Assembly (NCBI RefSeq): GCF_030209755.1
Contig: NZ_JARVRH010000024.1
Location: 1 to 64,000 of the forward strand
Direction of reading: 5' to 3'
Source: Arthrobacter sp. efr-133-TYG-118
Lineage (GTDB): Bacteria; Actinomycetota; Actinomycetes; Actinomycetales; Micrococcaceae
Length of the DNA: 64,000 nucleotides
A program made the position numbers and the translations under genes. This document shows, piece by piece, positions 16,789 through 25,154 of the stretch (positions within the stretch are counted from its first letter, which is position 1; each line of letters starts with the position of its first letter). Below the pieces are notes generated by a model that worked only from the letters and a program-made list of their open reading frames with translations, was not told where the DNA came from and did not search any database.

Positions 16789-17877
16789 ATGTCACCGACC
16801 TCCACCACGGAACGTCCCACTAAGAGCGTGCGGCAGCCTAACGCCGTCGTGCTCAGCTATTCCGAACTCCTCAAGACGGTCCGCGCGGAAGGGCTTTTGA
16901 AGCGCCGCGTCGGCTTCTATGTCAGCGTTTTTACGTCCTTGGTCCTCTTGCTGACCGGCACCTGGTTCGGCTTCGCGCTGATTGGCCCCAGCTGGTACCA
17001 GCTTCTCATCGCCGCGGCCCTGGGCATCCTTTGCACCCAGTTGAGCTTCCTTGCCCATGAGGCGGGCCACCGCCAGATTTTTGCCTCCCGCAGGGCCAAC
17101 GACTGGTCCGCGCGCATCCTGGCCACCTCGGTTGCCGGTATCAGCTACTCCTGGTGGGAACAGAAGCACGGCGCACACCATAACAACCCGAACGTCATTT
17201 CCAAGGACCCGGACATCAAGACCGGAGCCCTGGCCTTCCACGTTGAAGCCGCCGCGGGCAGGCAGGGACGCTTCGCGTTCCTCACTCGCAGGCAAGGCTG
17301 GTTCTTCTTCCCGCTCCTCATGCTGCTGGGCATCAGCCTGCAGTGGGAGTCGTTGATGTACATCTGCCGGCCTGGAGCCATCAAGCACCGCTGGGTGGAG
17401 ACCCCCATCCTTCTGGCACGGCTTCTCGCGCTGCCCGTCCTCGCCTTCACCTTCCTGCCGCTTGGCATGGCATTTGCCTTCCTCGGCGTCCAGATCATGG
17501 TGTTCGGCTTCTACATGGGCGCTTCCTTCGCCCCGAACCACAAGGGCATGCCGGTTCTGCCCACCGACTCGCGCGTCGATTTCCTGCGTCGCCAGATTCT
17601 GACTGCCAGGAACATCTCCGGCGGACCCTTCATGAACATCCTCCTGGGCGGCCTCAATCACCAGGCGGAACACCACCTCTTCCCCGACATGGCCCGCCCC
17701 CACCTGCGCCGCGCCTCGGAGATCGTCCGAAGCTACTGCGAAAAGCACTCCATTGCCTACACCGAAACCACGCTGATGCAGTCGTACGCAATCGTCGTAC
17801 GCTACCTCAATGAGGTAGGACTCGCCGCCGGCCGCGGCTTTGACTGCCCTGTCGCTTCCGCGCACGGCAGAAGCTGA
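16789..17877 (+). CDS. Membrane fatty acid desaturase (acyl-lipid/acyl-CoA type)
   Basis: A 362-residue integral membrane di-iron desaturase that would introduce a double bond into fatty acyl chains and raise membrane fluidity. The three histidine clusters that bind the iron pair are HEAGH (residues 90-94), HGAHH (127-131) and HQAEHH (291-296). Hydrophobic segments lie at about 47-65, 70-88, 185-200 and 220-255. ATG at 16789 follows a hairpin that hides the ribosome-binding site; the ORF could be extended 13 codons, but those codons are part of the hairpin. It diverges from argC and precedes the quinone reductase on the same strand. Regiospecificity (delta-9 or other) is unknown. Confidence 0.93.
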   Translation: MSPTSTTERPTKSVRQPNAVVLSYSELLKTVRAEGLLKRRVGFYVSVFTSLVLLLTGTWFGFALIGPSWYQLLIAAALGILCTQLSFLAHEAGHRQIFASRRANDWSARILATSVAGISYSWWEQKHGAHHNNPNVISKDPDIKTGALAFHVEAAAGRQGRFAFLTRRQGWFFFPLLMLLGISLQWESLMYICRPGAIKHRWVETPILLARLLALPVLAFTFLPLGMAFAFLGVQIMVFGFYMGASFAPNHKGMPVLPTDSRVDFLRRQILTARNISGGPFMNILLGGLNHQAEHHLFPDMARPHLRRASEIVRSYCEKHSIAYTETTLMQSYAIVVRYLNEVGLAAGRGFDCPVASAHGRS

Positions 17878-18013
17878 CACGCCCGGAAGGCCACGGGACA
17901 CAATTACGGCGAACCACGGCATCAAGCCGCTGACTGGACACTCGACGGACTCCGCTCCCTAGGATGGGTGTGTGAATGCGGGCACGAAAGTGCCTCGACG
18001 GAGAAGGAGACCC

Positions 18014-18979
18014 ATGACGCAAGCGATCATTGCCCGGCAAGCCGGAGGACCCGAAGTCCTCGAACTCTCCGAGGCTGACGTTCCGGCCCCCGGCCCGCGC
18101 CAACTCCTCGTCAAAGTCGCAGCCGCCGGAGTGAATTTCATTGACACTTATCAGCGCAGCGGCATCTACAAGGTCGAGTATCCGTTCACCCCCGGCTCCG
18201 AGTCGGCAGGCACGGTGGAGGCCGTTGGCGCAGGCGTCGAGGACTTCGCCGTCGGGGACAGGGTCGCCACCGCTGAGGGATCCCGCAGCTATGCGAGGTA
18301 CACCCTCGTCGACGCCGACAAAGCGCTTCCGGTGCCGGACGGTGTCGACGACCACACGGCTGCAGCACTACCGCTGCAGGGAATGACCGCGCACTACCTG
18401 ATCAACTCTTCTTTCCGTGTGGAGCCGGGCCACACCGTCCTGACCCATGCCGGCGCCGGCGGCGTGGGCCTCATCCTGACGCAGTTGCTCAAGGCCCGCG
18501 GCGCCCGCGTCATCACCACAGTCTCCTCGGACGAGAAGGAAGCCCTGGCGCGGGAAGCCGGCGCGGACGAGGTTCTGCGCTACACCGGATTTGCGGACAA
18601 GGTCCGCGAGCTCACCGACGGCGAAGGCGTCAACGTGGTGTATGACGGCGTCGGCAAGGACACCTTCGACGGTTCCCTTGCGAGCCTGCGCATCCGCGGC
18701 TCCCTCGTCCTTTTCGGGGCAGCATCCGGACCGGTGCCCCCGTTTGACCCCCAGCGCCTGAACGCGGGCGGATCGTTGTCCCTGACACGCCCGACACTTG
18801 GCCACTTCCTGCAGAACCCGCAAGAGCGGCGCTGGCGTTCGGCCGAAGTCTTCCGCGCTGCCGCCAGCGGCGCCCTCAAAGTCCGGATTGGCGGAACGTA
18901 CCCGCTCGCCGAAGCCGCCCGGTCCCATCGCGACCTGGAAGCCCGCAAGACCACGGGCAAGCTACTGTTGGTCCCATAA
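18014..18979 (+). CDS. Quinone oxidoreductase (zeta-crystallin/QOR family)
   Basis: A 321-residue medium-chain dehydrogenase/reductase that reduces quinones or enones with NADPH and lacks the zinc sites of alcohol dehydrogenases. The N-terminal GroES-like domain includes AAAGVNFIDTYQRSGIYK, typical of QOR, and the nucleotide-binding domain has HAGAGGVGLILTQLLKARG with the AXXGXXG pattern. AGAAGGAGA ends 4 bases before the ATG at 18014, a strong ribosome-binding site. It lies 63 bases upstream of the peptide synthetase on the same strand and could be cotranscribed, but nothing ties it functionally to that cluster. Confidence 0.93.
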   Translation: MTQAIIARQAGGPEVLELSEADVPAPGPRQLLVKVAAAGVNFIDTYQRSGIYKVEYPFTPGSESAGTVEAVGAGVEDFAVGDRVATAEGSRSYARYTLVDADKALPVPDGVDDHTAAALPLQGMTAHYLINSSFRVEPGHTVLTHAGAGGVGLILTQLLKARGARVITTVSSDEKEALAREAGADEVLRYTGFADKVRELTDGEGVNVVYDGVGKDTFDGSLASLRIRGSLVLFGAASGPVPPFDPQRLNAGGSLSLTRPTLGHFLQNPQERRWRSAEVFRAAASGALKVRIGGTYPLAEAARSHRDLEARKTTGKLLLVP

Positions 18980-19042
18980 CCGCAGCAACGGCCACGCGAC
19001 CGCTGACACTTTTTGTTCACCTCAATCCGGGAAGCTTCGAAC

Positions 19043-22000
19043 GTGACCCAGGAACATGACATCCCGGCGGACAGCCTGGAACTCCACATGGTGCATCTGC
19101 CCCAGCTGCAAGGCTCAGCAGCAGCGCCCCCTGCGCGCACGCTCATGGAGATCCTCCAAGACACTGCCCTGGCATTTCCGGAGGCCTCTGCCCTCGATGA
19201 CGGGCAAAAGTCGCTGAGTTACTCCGAGCTCATGGCGCAGGTGCGAAGCTTTGCTGCCACGCTCAACGCGGCCGGACTGGGCCCCGGAGACAAGATCGGA
19301 GTGCGGGTCCCCTCCGGCTCCAACGATCTCTACATTGCCATTCTGGCGATCATCTCGATTGCGGCCGCCTATGTACCCGTGGACGCGGACGATCCCGAGG
19401 AACGGGCACGGCTGGTTTTCGGGGAAGCCAAAGTGTCTGCCGTCGTCACAAAGGGCCGCAGGATCGAAGTGTCCGGGGAGCGCCCAACACCGCACCCGGC
19501 TCCGCGTCCACCAAAGCTCGATGACGACTCCTGGGTCATCTTCACCTCGGGGTCCACCGGCACGCCCAAGGGTGTGGCGGTGCAGCACCGTTCGTCCGCT
19601 GCCTTTGTTGACGCCGAAGCCCGGCTCTTCCTCCAGCAAGATCCCATAGGTCCGCAGGACCGGGTCCTCGCCGGCCTCTCAGTCGCCTTCGACGCTTCCT
19701 GCGAGGAGATGTGGCTGGCGTGGCGGCACGGTGCCTGCTTGGTCCCGGCCCCGCGCGCCCTCGTGCGTTCCGGCATGGACCTTGGCCCATGGCTCATCAA
19801 CCACGGCATCACACTGGTGTCTACAGTTCCCACGCTCGCGGCCCTGTGGCCTGCAGAAGCCCTCGAGAACGTGCGCCTGCTCATTTTCGGCGGGGAAGCC
19901 TGCCCTCCCGAACTCGCCGAGCGCCTCGCGGTGGACGGCCGCGAAGTGTGGAACACGTATGGCCCCACTGAAGCAACCGTCGTGGCCTGCGCGGCTCCCC
20001 TGGGCGCGGATGGCCCCGTCCGGATCGGATTGCCGCTGGACGGCTGGGACCTCGCCGTCGTCGATGCCTCCGGTGTCCCGGTCGCGGAAGGCGAGACAGG
20101 CGAACTCATCATCGGCGGCGTCGGACTTGCCCGCTACCTCGATCCGGCCAAAGACGCCGAAAAGTACGCCCCCATGCCGTCCCTGGGGTGGGAGCGTGCG
20201 TACCGCTCCGGCGATCTCGTCCGCTACGAGGAAGCCGGCCTCATCTTCCAAGGCCGCGCGGATGAACAGGTCAAACTTGGTGGCCGGCGCATCGAACTCG
20301 GTGAAATCGACGCCGCCCTGCAGGCCCTCCCGGGAGTCGCAGGTGCCGCCGCGGCAGTCCGCACGACGGCGGCAGGGAACCAGATACTGGTCGGTTACCT
20401 GGCACCGGCCGGACCTGAGGACATCGACCTCGCAGCTTCCCGCGAGCTGCTCACGGAAAGCCTGCCCGGCGCGCTGATCCCCCTGCTGACGGTCGTGGAT
20501 TCGCTTCCGACGAAGACAAGCGGCAAAGTGGACAGGCACTCCCTTCCCTGGCCGTTGGCGGGCGCGGGCGCCGCGGATGCCGACAAGGCGCCACTCAACC
20601 TGCCTGAGGACGCCCAATGGGTGGTTGAGCGGTGGGAAAGCGTTCTCGGCTCCAGCGTCACCTCGCTCGACGCCGACTTCTTCGCCTATGGCGGTGGCTC
20701 CCTGGCCGCGGCCCAGCTCGTCTCGGCGCTGCGCGTGCGCTACCCCATCATCACGGTGGCCGAAATCTACGCAACACCCCGCGTCGGCGCCTTGATCGAC
20801 GTCGCGCGGCAGTCACTGCCGGAAGGCGGCATCCAAGGGCCGGCGGCCGAACGCACGGTTCGCCCCACCTCCCGGAAATCACAGATCTTCCAGACCTTGA
20901 TGGGTATTTTCCTCAACATCTTGGTGGGCATGCGTTGGCTCACGTATCTCATGGCCGCAAACCATTTGCTGGCCGACTTCGCCGGTTTCACAGCCGCTCC
21001 CGTTGTGTCCTGGTGGTGGATCCTGGCGTCTTGGCTGGTGTTCGTCAGCCCGCCGGGACGCATGGCGATCTCGATCCTTGCCGCGCGAACACTCTTGCGC
21101 GGAGTCCAGCCCGGAACCTACCCGCGCTCGGGCAAAGTCCACTTGAAGTTGTGGCTGGCCGAACAGATCCAGGATCTTTCGGGCGCCATCAGCCTCGCCA
21201 GCGCACCCTGGGTTCCCTACTACGCCAGGGCACTGGGTGCGAAGATCGGGAACAACGTCCATTTGCACTCCTTGCCTCCGGTCACAGGACTGCTGTCGTT
21301 GGGCAGCGGCTGCAACATCGAACCCGAAGTGGATCTCTCCGCGTGGTGGATCGACGGTGACTACGTCCACATCGGCGCCATCCATGTGGGAGCCGGCGCC
21401 ACAGTAGGCTCCCGCAGCACGCTCATGCCAGGAGCCAGCATCGGCGCAGGTGCGCGCGTGGAGCCAGGTTCGGCGGTGTTGGGCAGGGTCAAGGCCGGGC
21501 ACCTTGTTGCCGGCTCCCCCGCTGAACGCCGTGGCAAAGCCAAGAATGGCTGGCCCGAGACCCCGTCGTCACACCATCTGATCGGCCGGCTCTGGTTCGC
21601 GGCGTTCGCTGCGGCCTCGGCGCTGCTTGCCTTGATCCCCTACATTTCGGCGTTCGTCGCCGCGATCGTCATTCTGGCCTTCATCCAAGGCAGGAGTTCC
21701 CTGCAGGATGCCTTCCCGGAGCTCCTCGTTGCCATTCCCTTGGCGGCATTGGCCTGGTTCCTGTGTAATCTCCTGCTGATCCTGGCGACCACCCGGATGC
21801 TCGGCGTCGGCCTCAAGGAGGGGTACTATCGGGTCCGCAGCCGCGTCGGCTGGCAGGTTTGGGCCACTGAGCGTGTACTCGACATGGCGCGGGACCTGCT
21901 CTTCCCCATCTACGCCAGCCTCTTCACCCCGGTGTGGCTGCGCCTGCTGGGTGCCAAAGTAGGCCGTAACGTGGAGGCTTCGACGGTGCTGCTCCTGCCC

Positions 22001-22975
22001 CGCATGACGACCATCGGCGAAGGCGCTTTCCTCGCCGACGACACCATGGTGGCCTCTTACGAGCTTGGCGGCGGCTGGATGAAGATCGGGCCGGCCAAGA
22101 TCGGCAAACGCTCGTTCCTCGGCAATTCCGGGATGACCGCCGCAGGCCGAAGCGTGCCCAAGAACTCACTGGTCGCGGTGCTATCGGCCACGCCGGCGAA
22201 GGCCAAATCGGGCACGTCCTGGCTGGGCAGTCCGCCTGTCAGGCTGCGCCGGACCGCAGTCAATGCGGATCAGAGCCTCACCTTCAACCCGCCGCTGGCC
22301 CTCAAGACCAAACGGGCCCTGTGGGAACTGTGCCGGCTGGTGCCGGTCATCCTGACGGTGGGAATCGCCGTCGGCATCATGCTGGTCCTGGACTGGATCG
22401 CCACTGAGTCCTCTTACTGGCTCGCGGCCGTCCTCGGGGGCGTCGTGGTCCTCGCAGCGGGTGCCGTGGCCGCGGCGAGTTCGGTCGCGGCGAAATGGAT
22501 ACTGGTGGGACGCATCAAAGAGGGCGAGCATCCCCTGTGGAGCTCGTTCATCTGGCGCAACGAAGTGGTGGACACTTTCATCGAAATGGTCAGCGCTCCC
22601 TGGTTCGCGCGTTCGGCGTCCGGCACGCCGGCGTTGGTGTGGTGGCTCCGGGCGCTCGGCGCGAAAATCGGCCGGGGTACCTGGTGCGAGAGCTACTGGC
22701 TGCCCGAAGCCGACCTCGTCACGCTCGGCGAAAGCTCCACGGTCAACCGTGGCTGCGTGGTCCAGACACACCTCTTCCATGACCGCATCATGAGCATAGA
22801 CACCGTGGTCCTTGGGGACGGCGCCACCATGGGCCCGCACGGCGTCATCCTGCCGCGCGCCAGTATCGGAGCGGGCGGAACGGTGGGACCGGCGTCGTTG
22901 GTCATGCGTGGTGAGACTGTCCCCGCGGGCACGTACTGGATGGGCAACCCGGTCAGCCCGTGGTCCGGACCGTAG
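19043..22975 (+). CDS. Pls/PosA-type non-ribosomal peptide synthetase (predicted poly-amino-acid synthetase)
   Basis: A 1310-residue single-module synthetase. Residues 35-510 form an adenylation domain: VIFTSGSTGTPKG (A3), NTYGPTE (A5), YRSGDLV (A7), GRADEQVKLGGRRIELGEID (A8), TKTSGKVDR (A10). Aligned to GrsA, the ten specificity residues read D217 A218 E221 S260 I281 G283 T305 V313 V314 K495, like a lysine code. The carrier domain follows, with the phosphopantetheine serine at 553 in AYGGGSLAAA. There is no condensation or thioesterase domain. Instead the C-terminus has about six membrane segments (616-640, 655-673, 851-880, 895-915, 1096-1118, 1125-1150) separating three left-handed beta-helix-like domains (725-835, 960-1065, 1195-1305), as in epsilon-poly-lysine synthetase Pls. 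The GTG start follows GGGAAG by 8 bases; a TTG ten codons upstream is possible. An M1 peptidase follows directly. Confidence 0.93.
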   Translation: MTQEHDIPADSLELHMVHLPQLQGSAAAPPARTLMEILQDTALAFPEASALDDGQKSLSYSELMAQVRSFAATLNAAGLGPGDKIGVRVPSGSNDLYIAILAIISIAAAYVPVDADDPEERARLVFGEAKVSAVVTKGRRIEVSGERPTPHPAPRPPKLDDDSWVIFTSGSTGTPKGVAVQHRSSAAFVDAEARLFLQQDPIGPQDRVLAGLSVAFDASCEEMWLAWRHGACLVPAPRALVRSGMDLGPWLINHGITLVSTVPTLAALWPAEALENVRLLIFGGEACPPELAERLAVDGREVWNTYGPTEATVVACAAPLGADGPVRIGLPLDGWDLAVVDASGVPVAEGETGELIIGGVGLARYLDPAKDAEKYAPMPSLGWERAYRSGDLVRYEEAGLIFQGRADEQVKLGGRRIELGEIDAALQALPGVAGAAAAVRTTAAGNQILVGYLAPAGPEDIDLAASRELLTESLPGALIPLLTVVDSLPTKTSGKVDRHSLPWPLAGAGAADADKAPLNLPEDAQWVVERWESVLGSSVTSLDADFFAYGGGSLAAAQLVSALRVRYPIITVAEIYATPRVGALIDVARQSLPEGGIQGPAAERTVRPTSRKSQIFQTLMGIFLNILVGMRWLTYLMAANHLLADFAGFTAAPVVSWWWILASWLVFVSPPGRMAISILAARTLLRGVQPGTYPRSGKVHLKLWLAEQIQDLSGAISLASAPWVPYYARALGAKIGNNVHLHSLPPVTGLLSLGSGCNIEPEVDLSAWWIDGDYVHIGAIHVGAGATVGSRSTLMPGASIGAGARVEPGSAVLGRVKAGHLVAGSPAERRGKAKNGWPETPSSHHLIGRLWFAAFAAASALLALIPYISAFVAAIVILAFIQGRSSLQDAFPELLVAIPLAALAWFLCNLLLILATTRMLGVGLKEGYYRVRSRVGWQVWATERVLDMARDLLFPIYASLFTPVWLRLLGAKVGRNVEASTVLLLPRMTTIGEGAFLADDTMVASYELGGGWMKIGPAKIGKRSFLGNSGMTAAGRSVPKNSLVAVLSATPAKAKSGTSWLGSPPVRLRRTAVNADQSLTFNPPLALKTKRALWELCRLVPVILTVGIAVGIMLVLDWIATESSYWLAAVLGGVVVLAAGAVAAASSVAAKWILVGRIKEGEHPLWSSFIWRNEVVDTFIEMVSAPWFARSASGTPALVWWLRALGAKIGRGTWCESYWLPEADLVTLGESSTVNRGCVVQTHLFHDRIMSIDTVVLGDGATMGPHGVILPRASIGAGGTVGPASLVMRGETVPAGTYWMGNPVSPWSGP

Positions 22976-22996
22976 CGTAGATTGGCAAGAGGGCTT

Positions 22997-24436
22997 ATGA
23001 AATACGAGCCCATGACAACAGCAACACAACAAGCTACACGGAGGCAGCCAGCGCACATGAGCCCTAGCGAACCAGGAATCACCACAACTGCCGCCGATCC
23101 CTACACGCTGCATCACGGGAGCCTGGCATTCCAAGTGCTGAGGTATGAGCTGGACCTTGACTACAGCCTGGGCAGCAACCGGCTCAACGGCCGCGCAATG
23201 CTTCGCTGCATGGCCCTCGAAGACACGGACTCGGTGATCCTGGACCTGGTGGGCCTGAAGGCTTCCAAAATCTTGATGGACGGCAAGAAAGTGCCGAAGT
23301 TCAGTACCCGCGGCGAGCACCTCGTGATCACCGCCAAGGACCGGTTGCGGACAGGCCAGCATTTCACAATTGAGCTCCGCTACGACGGCAATCCTAAGCC
23401 GCGCCGGGGCCTGTGGGGCGAAGTCGGTTGGGAAGAGCTCGACGACGGCGTTCTGGTTGCCGGGCAGCCGAACGGCGCCGCGTCCTGGTTCCCGTGCAAC
23501 GACCATCCGCGACACAAGTCCAGCTACTTGATCAGTATCACCACCGACGACAACTACCGCGCCATCTGCAACGGCCGCCTCGTCTCCCACAGCAGGAAAT
23601 CAAGCCGCGAAACCTGGGTCTACGAACAGGGCGAGCCGATGGCAAGCTATCTCGCCACTGTGCAAATCGGACGGTACCGGCTTCACCAGCTCAGCCCCTC
23701 ACTCGGGGGAACCCGCACAGGGACGGCCCATCATGCCGAAGCCCTGCGGCAGGCCCCGGTGCCCCAGTTCGTTGCCGTCTCCCCTGGTTTATTGACCGAA
23801 GCCCGCGAAGGCCTGGCCCGGCAAGCCGACATGATGCGCACCTTTGTGGACTGTTTCGGTCCGTATCCTTTTGCGGAATACACGGCCGTCGTGACCGAGG
23901 ACGAACTGGAAATTCCCCTTGAGGCCCAGACCCTCTCGATCTTCGGCCGGAACCACATGGAGCAATCATGGGACGCGCAGCGCCTCATCGCCCACGAGCT
24001 GTCCCACCAGTGGTTCGGCAACTCGCTCACGGTGAGCAGTTGGCGGGACATCTGGTTGCATGAGGGCTTCGCCTGCTACGCCGAGTGGATCTGGTCCGAG
24101 GAAGCCGGCGTCATGTCCCTCGCCAACCGTGCAAGGGCCGCGTGGCGCAAACTCGACGCGGGCGCCCAGGACCTGGTGATCGGCGACCCCGGACCCGAGC
24201 ACATGTTCGACGACCGAGTCTACAAGCGTGGGGCCCTGGCCCTCCACGCCGTCCGTCGTGCATGCGGGGACGCAGTGTTCTTCGGATTGTTGCAGCATTG
24301 GACCGGGGCCAAGCGCCACAGCTCAGTGTCTACGGCGGAATTCATCACCGCGGCCGACGCTTACGTCCCGGGGCTCGACGCGGCCAGCGTCCTGGAACCG
24401 TGGCTTTACCAAGCAAGGCTGCCCGCCTTCGGTTGA
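22997..24436 (+). CDS. M1 family zinc metallopeptidase (short form)
   Basis: A 479-residue aminopeptidase-like protein containing the M1 N-terminal beta-domain and the thermolysin-like catalytic domain but not the long C-terminal helical domain of PepN. Zinc ligands are H333 and H337 in AHELSHQWFGN plus E356 in WLHEGFACYAEW. At the position of the GAMEN exopeptidase motif the sequence is IPLEAQTLS, so that motif is altered. No signal peptide is visible, so it should be cytoplasmic. The start is uncertain (ATG at 22997, 23012 or 23057; GGAGG precedes the last by 12 bases). It begins 21 bases after the synthetase stop and is almost certainly in the same operon, suggesting a role in trimming or degrading its product. 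Confidence 0.9.
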   Translation: MKYEPMTTATQQATRRQPAHMSPSEPGITTTAADPYTLHHGSLAFQVLRYELDLDYSLGSNRLNGRAMLRCMALEDTDSVILDLVGLKASKILMDGKKVPKFSTRGEHLVITAKDRLRTGQHFTIELRYDGNPKPRRGLWGEVGWEELDDGVLVAGQPNGAASWFPCNDHPRHKSSYLISITTDDNYRAICNGRLVSHSRKSSRETWVYEQGEPMASYLATVQIGRYRLHQLSPSLGGTRTGTAHHAEALRQAPVPQFVAVSPGLLTEAREGLARQADMMRTFVDCFGPYPFAEYTAVVTEDELEIPLEAQTLSIFGRNHMEQSWDAQRLIAHELSHQWFGNSLTVSSWRDIWLHEGFACYAEWIWSEEAGVMSLANRARAAWRKLDAGAQDLVIGDPGPEHMFDDRVYKRGALALHAVRRACGDAVFFGLLQHWTGAKRHSSVSTAEFITAADAYVPGLDAASVLEPWLYQARLPAFG

Positions 24437-24462
24437 TCCTTGAGTTCAGCTAAGACACAGCC

Positions 24463-25026
24463 TCAGCGGGCCGATACCGCGAGGGCGGCAAGCAGTCCGG
24501 CCGGAAGATCCCTACCGCCTGCGCTGGCCGGGAGTTCCAGGTCCCACAGCCCAGGCCTTTCAAGCACATCGAGGGAATCCGGGGCCACCCTGAGCCCTTC
24601 GCCTGTCATCTTCAACCAGGCTTCCTTGCGTGCCCACAATCGTGCGCGCTCCTGAGCTCGGTGCCCGGGTTCCAGCGCGTTGAGATGGAATTGCTCGCGT
24701 GCGGTCAGGGCAACGTCGTCGAAGCCGGCGAACTCCGTGCCCGCCGCATTTTCCAGATCCACGCCCACCTGGAGCTCCGGTTCCGGATGCACGACGGCGG
24801 CAAACAGCACCCAGCCCGACGACCGTGAGGCGCTGAGCACAAGGGGTGCTGGGCCGCCGTCGAGCAGGTAACCGGGCCGGCCATGTGCGATGTCCGGCCC
24901 AGCACCACATTCCGGGCACTCATAGGCCGCCTGGAGCTTCGAAGCGGGAACACCCAGGAGGGTTGCGGCGAAGTTCTGCTGCGCCAGCCGGGATGCCAGG
25001 AATTCCAGTCGGAGGACCGGGGCCAT
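24463..25026 (-). CDS. 4'-phosphopantetheinyl transferase (Sfp type)
   Basis: A 187-residue enzyme that moves the phosphopantetheine arm of CoA onto a carrier-protein serine. The family signatures are VGVDLEN (magnesium site, near residue 88) and WARKEAWLKMTGEGL (W-x-x-KE-A-x-x-K, near residue 128). Near residue 37 lies CPECG followed by HGRPG; the cysteine pair resembles half a zinc knuckle. ATG at 25026 is preferred because GAGGAGA stands 5 bases upstream; an in-frame ATG at 25074 has a poor site. It converges on the M1 gene, 26 bases away, and is the obvious candidate to activate the synthetase carrier domain, although it may serve other carriers too. Confidence 0.92.
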   Translation of the reverse strand: MAPVLRLEFLASRLAQQNFAATLLGVPASKLQAAYECPECGAGPDIAHGRPGYLLDGGPAPLVLSASRSSGWVLFAAVVHPEPELQVGVDLENAAGTEFAGFDDVALTAREQFHLNALEPGHRAQERARLWARKEAWLKMTGEGLRVAPDSLDVLERPGLWDLELPASAGGRDLPAGLLAALAVSAR

Positions 25027-25099
25027 GGCGTCTCCTCGAAGAGTCTCGGCCGGAGACAGCAATTCCGCCGCCATCTTCTCGATGGCGGCGGAATCAGCA

Positions 25100-25139
25100 G
25101 GATCCAGGGACTGGATGTGAACAGCCAGCCCCTGGATCC
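25100..25139 (-). terminator. Hairpin between pheT and the phosphopantetheinyl transferase gene
   Basis: GGATCCAGGG (25100-25109) pairs with CCCTGGATCC (25130-25139), continued by CTGG/CCAG inside with single-base bulges, giving about 14 base pairs. It lies just past the pheT stop and probably terminates or attenuates pheST transcription. A U tract is missing. Confidence 0.55.
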
Positions 25140-25154
25140 CCGGGTTGATACTCG

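Noticed and set aside
18014..18979. Quinone oxidoreductase as tailoring enzyme of the peptide synthetase cluster
   Set aside because: Same strand and close, but it is a common stand-alone enzyme with its own strong ribosome-binding site, and a known homopolymer pathway has no such step.
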